A stretch of DNA of 64,000 bases from Linanthus parryae (lineage: Eukaryota > Streptophyta > Magnoliopsida > Ericales > Polemoniaceae), in assembly GCA_023055425.1 (NCBI GenBank), contig JALGPY010000004.1, forward strand, positions 113,315,504-113,379,503. Direction: 5' to 3'. Shown piece by piece: positions 54,918 through 64,000 of the stretch. Every line of letters begins with the position of its first letter. Position 1 is the stretch's first letter. The notes beneath the pieces are model-generated. The model was not told the DNA's origin and searched no databases. It saw only the letters and a list, made by a program, of their open reading frames with translations. The translations under genes were made by a program, and so were the position numbers.

Positions 54918-55700
54918 CACTCTGCAATGACCCGGTGAACCTCCGCAATAAGTTCCGCATCAGTTTGACGCTTACCTTCGAAAACAAAAAGGTTTCGCCG
55001 ACGCCGAATTAGCCAAATACCCGTGACAACACATCCTAGTTGTTGTGACGAGTGATTTTGAGCTCAGCTAACAATCCAATCACATATGTGGTTCACATCT
55101 TTACCAAAAAATTCCTGACCCAGAAGTACCGTCCAGACATCCCTCACCCCCTTACATTGCATAAACACATGAGTCTCCGTTTCGTCGCCTTTCCCGCACA
55201 CCATACAAATTTTGGGAATATCCATTCCCCTCTTGACCAGATTGCACTTTGTTGGAAGTGAAGAATGAAAAGTTCTCCAAACCGTAAGCATAGCTCGTCG
55301 CGGCACATTCAGATTCCAAACTTTGAGTAACGGGGACTTACCTTCGGTACTAGACTGACCAGTGTGTTTACCCACGGCTTGATTTTCCTTCCTAATCTCT
55401 TCTGCAACCAAATAGCCGGATTTGACCGTGTATGTTCCTTTTTCATCAAAAAACCATGACCATACATCATCTTGATTTGTCCACGGTAAAAGAATGGCTT
55501 CCACCATATCCACATCCACCGGGTATAGTATCTCTCTGATCCTTTCTCCATCCCATCTCTTGGTATAAGGGTCAATAAGTGATTGCACTGAGACCGGATC
55601 CGGATTCTGCCGAGGCGTAACGACCTTAAAACTATGAGTTCTCGGAATCCATCGGTCTTTAAAAACATCAATAGTATCTCCACGGCCAACCCGAACATTT
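54918..55700 (-). pseudogene. LINE fragment, zinc-binding RT end (zf-RVT)
   Basis: On the minus strand, VQSLIDPYTKRWDGERIREI, DDVWSWFFDEKGTYTVKSGY, LLKVWNLNVPRRAMLTVWR and CMVCGKGDETETHVFMQC form the zf-RVT region that lies between the reverse transcriptase and RNase H of plant LINEs. There is a TAG at 55064 and frame changes above 55590. The RT proper is missing: the fragment ends near 55700, close to a T-run at 55716. Downstream it continues at 37784 across the copia insertion. Confidence 0.8.
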
Positions 55701-56756
55701 ACTAATCTCTTACACTTTTTTTTTTTTACATTTTTATTTACATATCAATACATAAGGGTGTTGCACGATATTTTTGACTAAAATGTTATGCTCTTTTTAT
55801 ACAAGTTAACTACTTACGAACTTCGACGAATTCATGAACCAGCTTTAAGAGAACAAAGTGGTCGACTTACTGTCCGATTGTTCCCATAGTGATACAAAAG
55901 ATTGATATGACAGAAATTTACCCAACCAAAAACAAACTTTTGTTGCATGGGCAGGGGTTAGAACCACCTTATCAACTCAGCAATAAATTTTAAGAATAAT
56001 AAATAAAGTTGGCAAGAAAACGCATGTTAAAATCTGCCCGTTTCTTCTCCAAAAAAAAAGAACTCCCCGTTTGCCCAGAGTTGTTACTAGAGACCTCAAG
56101 ATAAAAATAAGGTTTCATATAGTACTGTTTTGAAAATATTTTTTCCTTCAAATAATATTGTTATGGTGGTGCTAGAAGCTGATAAATGTTATTTGGTAAA
56201 TATTACGTAAAAAGTAAGGTGAAATATTGATATTATACTGTGTTTGGTAAAATTAACTGTGAACCTAGTGTGAGAGTGTAAAATGACTAAAATAATGACA
56301 TATATCTTTTATGTAAATATAAAGTACACATGAATATTGAAAACTCTTTAGGTTAAAATCGATTGTTGATAAATTATTTAAAAGCATGTTTCGAAAATGC
56401 ATCTTCACCCTTCTTCCTGAAAACTGCTTTGAGACAACATAAACTGTTCAAAAAATCGAAAACTGCTTCTGCTGTCAGAAAGCAGTTGTGCTGGCAGCAT
56501 AAGCATTACCAAAATTTCCCTTTAAGATTAACAAATGAACTCAAACTTCAAATTTCAATTTTTTTATAGATACACAAAAGACTTGATTTCTTTCATTAGA
56601 CCTAATTGATTGTAATAGAGAAATATGAGAGTCCATAACAATACTTAGTTTATAGAGCAAAACCTAATGAGAAACATTATAGGCATTATGTTAGTTGTCC
56701 CCCATTGCTTAGTCTCAAAACTCATTCCTTTGATATGTAAATACAATTGAACAAGC

Positions 56757-56815
56757 AGTGTACCACACGCCAAGGGTGGCTAGTATAGTGTACCACCCGC
56801 CAAGGGTGGCTAGTA
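56757..56815. repeat. Tandem duplication, about 31-bp unit
   Basis: TGTACCACMCGCCAAGGGTGGCTAGTAT occurs twice head to tail with one change. CCAAGGGTGG is nearly palindromic. Confidence 0.85.
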
Positions 56816-57399
56816 TTAATATTACCACGAACATGGACCAAGAATCTCCTTACCCTTTGGGTAAAATCATCATCCTCCTTGGGTGACTAGCTTTTTCTTT
56901 TTTGTAAACGCTGGTTGAATGGGTTACTATTTTATTTTTACTAATAACTGTCCCGACACCCAGGGCCTTTGGCTAGATAAGGGCTAGCAAGACGAGCCAA
57001 AATTATATTTAGTGTGGATTAATCCCTAATCTGCTCAGTGTGGGAGGATACTATCATGTCTCTTTTATCTCTTTGTTCAAGTTTGCAAATAAAAACTATT
57101 TATATATTACGTCCAAATTAAGATTATTAATAGAAAAAAACCATGGTTAGGAACAACTAAAAGAAAATTTCAACTGGAAGTCACTGACTCTCAAACCCTG
57201 TTTAGTGAAGTTGAATTGCTGCCACTTCTACCCCGCATCCCTATCTAACTCATATAGGAGTGACTGAACTATATTAAAATTAATCAGCAACGTTATTCAT
57301 TATGAAGAAGCTCAAGGTATTAAGAGGTCCTGCCATGTTGGATGCTTCAAAAATCACCATCTAAGAGTAGAGCAAGGTTTATCTTGTTTTAAATTACGG

Positions 57400-57524
57400 G
57401 CAATCGCGCAAGATATCATATGGCCTGATTGGGAGTTAGAGTAGTTTGAACTTGAGGTGTGCAATCGCGCAAGATAATTAGTAATAAGAAGATTGGGAGT
57501 TAATTAAGTAGTTTGAACTTGAGA
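57400..57524. repeat. Direct duplication, about 60-bp unit
   Basis: GCAATCGCGCAAGAT...GATTGGGAGTTA...GTAGTTTGAACTTGAG occurs twice (57401-57456 and 57461-57524), the copies differing by small insertions. Confidence 0.8.
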
Positions 57525-57665
57525 CGATATCGATCATCACACTGTTAGAACCTAGACATCCTCATAGGAAAATTAAACATACATATGCATTGTCAAAAGC
57601 CTCAAAAACACTAATCTGCCAAATACCTACAGTTTTCAAACAATTATCACCCACTTGAATAAAAC

Positions 57666-58514
57666 TCAAATACGAAACGTTGTGTGAATGCCTAAACCAA
57701 TGTTACGGAACGATGTGTTGACACCAACACCAATGGTGCTTATGAAGCTTTTGCTTGCTCCCAAGAAGCCCATCATCTTCCCTACAGTAAGCGAAGACAT
57801 GGAATTTTTATCTTTCTCAACGCCAAAGGGACCATACTTTATCTTGTTTGTGTAAAAGGTTATCGACCTTATTCCATCCATATCATCCTCATCATTAGTG
57901 AACTTGCCAAGCAGGAAGTTTTCAACCTTCTTAGCTTGGTTTCCACCACTAATTTGCGCAAAAAACAATCTCTTTGGCACGACATAGGTACCGATAGAGT
58001 TGAGATATCTTCCAGCCCTTCCATGAAATCCAACAACAACACCTCCTTTCATTGGATTCGAGACGATGTTGCCACTTTGTCTACCAACAGGTCCATATGA
58101 AGCAAGATTGGTGCGGAAAGTTATTGATGTAACCACTGTTTGGTTTTTATAACCGCTTTCCACGGTCATGTCTATGGATTTCAGTTGCTCCACTTGAGTG
58201 TCTATCATCACCTGAAAATGTCATGAAACCAAGAAAATCAATAAACTTTAAATCAAGGGGCTATATTTTGGGATGAATTAGGGGTTATATTGATTGAAAC
58301 TCTAGTTAGGGTTAGCCAAGAGTTGGGGATAATAATGTACCTTGGTTATGTTGTGTCCTCCTGGACCGCCAAACCTGTTAGAGGACTTGACCGACCCAGT
58401 GTGGCGATTTACGGATTGGAAAAGGACGGAATCGATTGCGTAACCATGGCGAATAGTGACTTGAGTGATATCTCCGTTAGCAGGCAAGTATGACCAAGGT
58501 TTCCCGTCCCTTGT
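57666..58514 (-). CDS. Jacalin-related lectin, one and a half domains
   Basis: The minus-strand exon 58514?-58341 encodes RDGKPWSYLPANGDITQVTI, VDS-like IDSVLFQS and FGGPGGHNITK. A GT donor and 129-bp intron (58340-58212) ending CATTTTCAG follow, phase 0. The last exon (58211-57666) encodes MIDTQVEQLKSIDMTV, ITFRTNLASYGPVGRQ and VVGFHGRAGRYLNSIGTYVVP, completing domain one. It then goes straight into a second, N-terminally shortened domain: LLGKFTNDEDDMDGIRSITF, KIKYGPFGVE, GKMMGFLGASKSFISTIGVG, and a stop at 57666. Both domains have the GxSG/GxAG-like sugar-binding turn partly altered. Such lectins bind mannose-type glycans in cytoplasm or nucleus and act in stress defence. The start is unresolved: an in-frame TAA lies about 35 bp before 58514, so a further exon, or loss of the 5' end near the copia at about 58675, is possible. 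Confidence 0.7.
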
Positions 58515-58674
58515 GTTGGAAGTTGGATGTTAAATCCATTGAGAAATGGTGATGTTCTTGGTAGCTTGAAGAAGCTTGAAACCAAGAGCATTATTAGTCC
58601 CACATTGTTGCTCAAAGTGGTGGTAGGTGGGTATATTTGGTTTCACACACAAGGGTAGTGTATAACTACTAAGG

Positions 58675-59380
58675 TGTGTGGAGAGCCATGGGTGTTATTG
58701 TGTGCCTCGCGCACACACACACGCGCGCCGCCGCCTCGCCTCGCCTCGCCTCGCCTCGACTCGACTCGGGTCGGACCGGACCGGACCGGGTCGGGTCGAA
58801 GGGCGATTTGGGCGAAATGTCTCGGCGTACGCGAGGCGACCCGGCGAGAGGTTATGATACAGCTAATTTTTATTACTCACCAGTTTATTGGGTGGTTAAT
58901 TTTAATTGACTGTTTTTGACCGTTTTAATGTGGGATTAATGGGCATTAAACGGATTGATTGACAATCAATTAGAACGATCAGTTTTACCAATCACGGCTG
59001 TACGTTTTTCTCTGGTTCATGATCTTCATCGCTGCTGTAACGAGGAGGATCAGAGCTGTTTTATCCTGGAAGGATTATCGCCGGATCCCAATACAGCGTA
59101 AGTGGGGGCGATTATTTCTTCAAGAGCAGTCAGGCCTTCTTCGCAAGACCTGGCGACTCAGCTGCTTTCATCTTTTACCTGTTCTATCGTGAACAGAGGT
59201 ATGTCACGTTCTTTCTTTTCTTTCATACAGTATCTAATTTCTGTATTATTTGCCTTCTTGATTTGCTTTCTTTATGTTCTTGGTCATGATATGTTAATCA
59301 AATTTTCCCTACTAAAATTGTTATTTTTAGTGTTTTTCACCAACATTCTTGAAGAAATAATACGTAATTTGTTTAACAAT
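58675..59380 (+). other. 5' LTR/leader of the right-end copia
   Basis: The region starts with a CA repeat (58711-58722) and pentamer runs of CGCCT and CGGAC (58730-58800). An AT-rich part follows, then GTAAGTGGGGGCG (about 59098). I could not place LTR end or primer site. Confidence 0.45.
58730..58800. repeat. GC-rich pentamer microsatellite
   Basis: About four TCGCC units, then TCGAC, GGGTC and GGACC-type units in a row. Confidence 0.85.
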
Positions 59381-62300
59381 ATGACTACTGAAACTGAGAA
59401 AACTGTTCCCGGTTCATCTGCTCCTGCCGTGGCTATTGATTGGGCCACTTATACGTTTCCACAAGCTGTTGAATTGACTGGTTTACCAGAAAAATTCAAC
59501 GGTGGTGTTGGCTTTTCTCGTTGGCAGAAAAAGTTGAAATTGTGGTTAACTATAAAGGGTTTATGGCCGGTTGTGGAGTATGAGAAACCAGTGGTGGATC
59601 AAGAAAAGCCTGATTCCATTAAGGCCTTTGCGAAGTGGACTGAAAAAGACGGAGTGGCTAGAGCGGCAATTCTTGCTGCTCTGTCGAATACTCTGTTTGA
59701 TGTTTATTCATCAGATTCATTCACTGCAAAGCTCTTATGGGAAAAGCTGAATGAGACACATAATACTGACTCACAAGGTCTGGAAAAATATTCTGTGTCT
59801 AAATTTCTTGATTTCAAACTGGTGGACAATAAGTCCATGACTGAGCAGGTGCACGAGTTTGAGATGATTGTGCATGCTTTGAAGGAATCCGGTATGGATC
59901 TTCCTGAAAAGTTTCTGGTTATGTGTGTGATTGAGAAGCTCCCAAAGTCTTGGGAAGATTTTTGTCTTTCCCTGAAAAGACAGAAAGGAGAAATCACCTG
60001 GACTAACCTCATGCTGGACATCTCGGTGCAAGAGCAACACAAGTCCAAACAAGGACATGTGATGCCGACTGAACCGGGTAGTGCGAAGGTGAATGTTGTT
60101 ACTGCTGGAAAGAAAAGGAAAATCACTGTTAAGAAGGATGAAAATGATAAGCCAAAAGATGATAAACCAAAAGATGACACGGTCAAGGCCAAGAAACCAA
60201 AGGGAAGCAAATCTTGTTGGGTTTGTGGACAGGTTGGACACTTCAGTAAGGGCTGCCCAAATAAGAAATCAAAGAAAACCAATGTGGTAGCACAAGCGAA
60301 TACGGTGCTTGGAACCACGAGTGAGGCTGTGGTGAACATGGTTGTTGGTGAAGCTTCTGCTTCTGAAACCGACACTGGCCGGTATGTTACCTACAACCCT
60401 GAGCTATTTTCCACATATCTGTCTAACGAATGGTTGATTGATACTGGAGCTAATGTGCATGTTTGTGCTGATATTAGTTTATTTGTATCTTATCAACAGA
60501 GTAGTGGCATGACAGTGACGATGGGGAACGCGAATGCTGCACAAGTGCTTGGATTAGGAAACGTGGACCTAAAGTTTCCTTCGGGTCGTATCCTGTCCCT
60601 GACAAGAGTGCATCATGTTCCTTCTGTTCGTAGAAATATAATAAGTGGAAGCCGTTTAGTAGCTAGTGGTTTTGAGATTTCTTTTAAATGTAATAAAGTA
60701 GTCCTTATTCATACTGGTACTTTCTTTGGCAAGGGCTATTTGTCCAATGGTTTATTTGTAATAAATGCTGAACCCGTTTTGGGAAATTTTGCTAATGGTA
60801 TTGTTCCTTCTGTTAATAGTGTTGAATCATCAAATTTGTGGCATGCTAGACTTGGTCATTTAAATTTTGGTGCTCTAAAGAATATGATGAATTTAGAGTT
60901 GATACCAAAGCACACCATAGAAAAGAATTATAAATGTCAAGTATGTGTGTCTGCTAAACAAACAAGGAAACCTTTTCATAGTGTTGAAAGGGATTCAGAC
61001 TTGTTAGATTTAGTGCACACGGACATTTGTGAGTTTGGTGGTGTGTTGACAAAGGACCAATGTAGATATTTCATTACTTTTATAGATGATTGTAGTAGAT
61101 ACTGTTATGTTTATTTGCTTAAACATAAAGATGAAGCGCTTAGTAAGTTTATTGTTTATAAAACTGAAGTTGAAACACAAACTGGTAAGGTACTTAAGCG
61201 TTTAAGATCCGATAGAGGTGGTGAGTATACGAGTAACGCTTTCGATGAATTTTGTGCAAACAATGGAATAGTTCATGAAGTTACTCCTCCATACACACCT
61301 GAGTCCAATGGGATTGCTGAACGAAAGAACAGAACCTTTTCTGATATGATTAATAGTATGCTATTAAACTCTGGGTTGCCTAAATACATGTGGGGAGAGG
61401 CTTTGAATACGGCTTGCCATATTCTGAATAGAGTCCCTCTGAAACACAAAGAGAAAACACCCTATGAGTTATGGAAAGGCAGGAAGACTAGTCTGAATTA
61501 TCTTCGTGTGTGGGGGTGCCTTGCTAAGGTACTTGTACCTGTACACAAGAGAAAGAAGCTAGGTCCTAAGACTATTGATTGTATCTTTCTGGGCTATCGA
61601 GAAACCACTACGGCTATGAGATTTTTGGTGTTAAAATCTGACATAGACGGTATAGTGGCTAACTCGATAGTTGAATTTCGTGATGCTACATTCTTTGAGG
61701 ATGTATACCCCATGAAGACTGGTATACCTCAAGATGCTACTAATGATAATCCACCTCACACATCTAGTTCTATTCCTGATCATGTGGAAAAGATAACAAA
61801 TGTGGGGGCGGAATCAAGCAGTAGATCTGTACCTGAGGAGGTAGAAGAACCTAGAAGGAGTAAGCGTGCTAAGGTTGTCAAGGATTTTTGAAGTGACTTC
61901 GTCACTTACAATGTCGAGGACGAACCTTTAACTTTCCGGCAGGCTATGGATTCTTCGGAATCTAGGCATTGGAAGGGCGCTATAAAGAGTGAAATTGACT
62001 CTATTGTTTCTAATGGAACATGGGAGTTAGTTGACCTCCCTCCTGGGTGTTCTACTATCGGGTGCAGATGGATTTTTAAAAGGAAGTTGAACCCTGACGG
62101 TTCAATTGATAAGTACAAGGCTAGACTGGTGGCTAAGGGTTTTAGGCAAAGGGAAGGCATTGATTACTTTGATACATACTCTCCGGTTGCAAGGATGACA
62201 GCAATCCGAATGCTTATAGCATTGGCTTCTGTCCATGGTCTGACCATCCATCAGATGGATGTTAAGACAGCTTTTCTTCATGGTGATCTTGAAGAAGAGA

Positions 62301-63502
62301 TTTATATGGATCAGCCTGAGGGATTTGTTGCATCAGGCAATGAAAGGAAAGTATGTAAGTTAATCAAGTCTCTTTATGGCTTGAAACAAGCTCCCAGGGA
62401 TTGGCATAAAAAGTTTGATGAAACTGTATTGCCATTCGGTTTTATAATAAATGATAGTGACAAGTGCGTCTACTCCAAAGTTAAAGGTAGTGAATGTGTG
62501 ATCTTATGCCTATATGTGGATGATATTTTGTTGTTTGGAACCAATATTGAGATTATTAATGAGACGAAAGCTTTCTTGAAAAGACATTTTGAGATGAAAG
62601 ATATGGGTGAGGCTAGTGTGATTCTTGGACTGAAGTTGACTCAGTCAGCTGAGGGAATAACCTTATCTCAGTCTCATTATATAGAGAAATCTATACTTGA
62701 GAAGTATGGTTATTCGCAGTGTAGAATCGCTAGTACACCATATGATTCTAAAGTTGCCTTAGTCAAGAATTCTACAGGTGTTCCTGTGTCTCAATTAAGG
62801 TATTCTCAGATTATTGGGAGTTTGCAATATCTTGCTAACTGTACTAGACCAGATATTTCATATTCTGTGTCTAAGTTGGCTAGATATACGAGCTGTCCAA
62901 ACAGGACTCATTGGGATGCTCTTGATAGAGTGCTTAGATATCTGAAAGGCACAATGTACCTAAGTTTACACTATAGGAGGTTTCCTGGTGTACTTGAGGG
63001 GTACAGTGATGCAAGTTGGATAGCTAAGAAGTCTGGTTCCAATGGAGTGACTGGATATGTGTTCACCTTGGCTGGTGGAGCAATATCCTGGAAGTCGACC
63101 AAACAGACGATAGTGACTCGGTCTACTTTTGAGGCTGAGTTGTGTGCGCTTGATGCCACGGGGACGGAGGCTGAATGGTTACACGGACTTATGTCCGCGT
63201 TACCTGTAGTAAGCAAGCCGCTTCCTGCTATTGCTATTCATTGTGATAGTCGGACGACTATCGACAAGATTAGCAGTAAAAAGTATAATGCTAAAACAAG
63301 GAGACACATCCAAGTTAGACTAAAGTCTATAAGGGGTTTGGTGTCTGATAGGATTATAGCTGTAGAGTTCATAGGAACTCAGAATAATACAGCTGATCCT
63401 TTGACTAAAGGACTGGAACCTGCAGTGGTCCTTAAGTCGAGGTTGGGGATGGGACTGACAACCCATCGTAGTTCATCAACAGTGGGAACCCAATACACAT
63501 GA
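59381..63502 (+). pseudogene. Copia Gag-Pol polyprotein with a single in-frame stop
   Basis: I take ATG 59381 (MTTETEKTVPGSSAPAVAI); the open frame upstream has leader-like hydrophobic content unlike Gag. Gag core (LPEKFNGGVGFSRWQKKLKL, LWEKLNETHN, EFEMIVHALKESG) leads to a lysine-rich linker and knuckle CWVCGQVGHFSKGC (about residue 276). Protease is WLIDTGANVHVCADISLF (about 350), pre-integrase LWHARLGHLNFGALKNM, integrase HTDICEFGG, FIDDCSRYCYVYLL, SDRGGEYTS and NGIAERKNR. TGA at 61889-61891 interrupts after KVVKDF; the same frame then continues SDFVTYNVEDE, RT (RWIFKRKLNPDG, LYVDDILLFGTN) and RNase H (GYSDASWIAKKSG, RSTFEAELCALDATG) to 63502. Everything but that one codon looks intact, so the copy is probably a recent casualty; readthrough is not excluded. 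Confidence 0.88.
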
Positions 63503-64000
63503 GAGGAGATCCCTCAAAAGTGTATTCAATGTGGTAATAACAAGCTGTGAGGATGAACTGGTAGTACCTTTGCTACGTAGATGATACAATTGTATCGGAG
63601 TCTATCCCCTGTAAACCTAAAAAGGTACTGTTTCTGCCAGTGTAGCAAGAGTTATTCTAACTCTGAATGGGGTCAAGTCATTTTGACGAGATGAGGGCAG
63701 TCATCTCTGGAGATGCCCAGCTAAGCGAATGTAATTGTGCGGTCGCAATTAGAGGAAAGGGTCATTCCTTGAAGCATTCGACGAACAGGATCGAGACAGG
63801 ACCATTAATGTCTCAAAGCCGTAGATTGGCACCATAGCCTTTGACTTGTCGTCGTCTATGGAGCATGATTACACCTTACGGATAAAGATTCAAGGTGAAA
63901 TATTCCATCTTAATCCGGTAATCATCGAAGTAGAGGACTTAGGAGGGTTCAAACCCGGAAGGGTACCGACTCTGAATAACAAGTCATGATGAGAATCCTG
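63503..64000 (+). other. 3' untranslated region of the right-end copia
   Basis: About 500 bp after the RNase H stop without a coding frame. No purine tract or LTR start is recognised before the window ends. Confidence 0.55.

Larger units (their letters stand above)
55701..57665. other. Gene-free spacer before the lectin gene
   Basis: AT-rich sequence without a recognisable gene. It holds a T13 run (about 55716), an A-run near 56050 and two small tandem duplications listed separately. Confidence 0.6.
58675..64000 (+). mobile_element. Ty1/copia element, 3' end beyond the window
   Basis: A long copia polyprotein lies on the plus strand at 59381-63502. Upstream leader/LTR sequence probably begins near 58675 (TGTGTGGAGAGCC), but no second LTR is in the window, so the left boundary is a guess. 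The last 500 bp are untranslated sequence before an unseen 3' LTR. It lies tail-away from, and within about 160 bp of, the 5' end of the lectin gene. Confidence 0.75.

Noticed and set aside
56100..56530. Possible hAT-type MITE around repeated TTTGGTAAA and CAGCATAAGC text
   Set aside because: No terminal inverted repeats or target duplication could be found by eye.
57666..63502. Functional link between the lectin gene and the neighbouring copia element
   Set aside because: They are divergently placed, and retroelements near genes are common; nothing in the sequence shows shared control.

Overview
The window is nuclear DNA of a flowering plant, probably one with a large, transposon-rich genome. 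It carries one recognisable host gene family (jacalin-type mannose-binding lectins), a tRNA-His-like sequence, and retroelements of typical plant lineages. I see no bacterial gene, CRISPR array or rRNA. The species cannot be told from the sequence.

Layout, left block (1-33677). A GC-rich duplicated repeat (143-468) is followed by a decayed jacalin lectin pseudogene (890-1330, minus) and the 3' part of a decayed Ty1/copia element (about 1600-3335, minus). A plus-strand Angela-type copia element starts at 3336 (5' LTR plus leader; the rest is missing after 33677). Its LTR was split by an Athila-type Ty3/gypsy element (3633-30889, minus; 5-bp target duplication CACAA). The Athila integrase was in turn split by a tandem double Angela-type copia element (11076-26669, minus; target duplication GGTAG) with three 1432-bp LTRs and two 5649-bp internal regions.

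Middle block (33678-55700). An LTR-like fragment, a candidate MITE, a LINE 3' end and a 1.1-kb non-LTR insertion with a 15-bp target duplication lead to an AT microsatellite and a tRNA-His-like sequence at 37086. A minus-strand LINE fragment starts directly beside it. The LINE is split by a small plus-strand copia element with 121-bp LTRs and unusual TA...CA ends (37785-54912; target duplication GTTGA). That copia is split by a chromodomain Ty3/gypsy element of Tekay/Del type (39642-52195, minus; target duplication CTACC).

Right block (55701-64000). About 2 kb of gene-free DNA precedes a probable jacalin-related lectin gene with one and a half lectin domains (57666-about 58514, minus). A plus-strand copia element (about 58675 to beyond the window) follows, whose polyprotein is open except for one in-frame stop.

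How it fits together. The two jacalin sequences lie on the same strand at opposite ends of the window and look like a former tandem pair pushed apart by nested insertions. Target duplications give the order of events: copia-B, then Athila, then the Angela dimer on the left; LINE, then copia, then Tekay on the right. The least damaged reading frames are the Tekay pol, the pol of the second Angela copy and the right-end copia polyprotein. I found no convincing new biological system. The best leads are the shared-LTR Angela dimer, the TA...CA copia, the extra acidic ORF of the Tekay element, the hairpin motif family of the Athila element, and the one-and-a-half-domain lectin.
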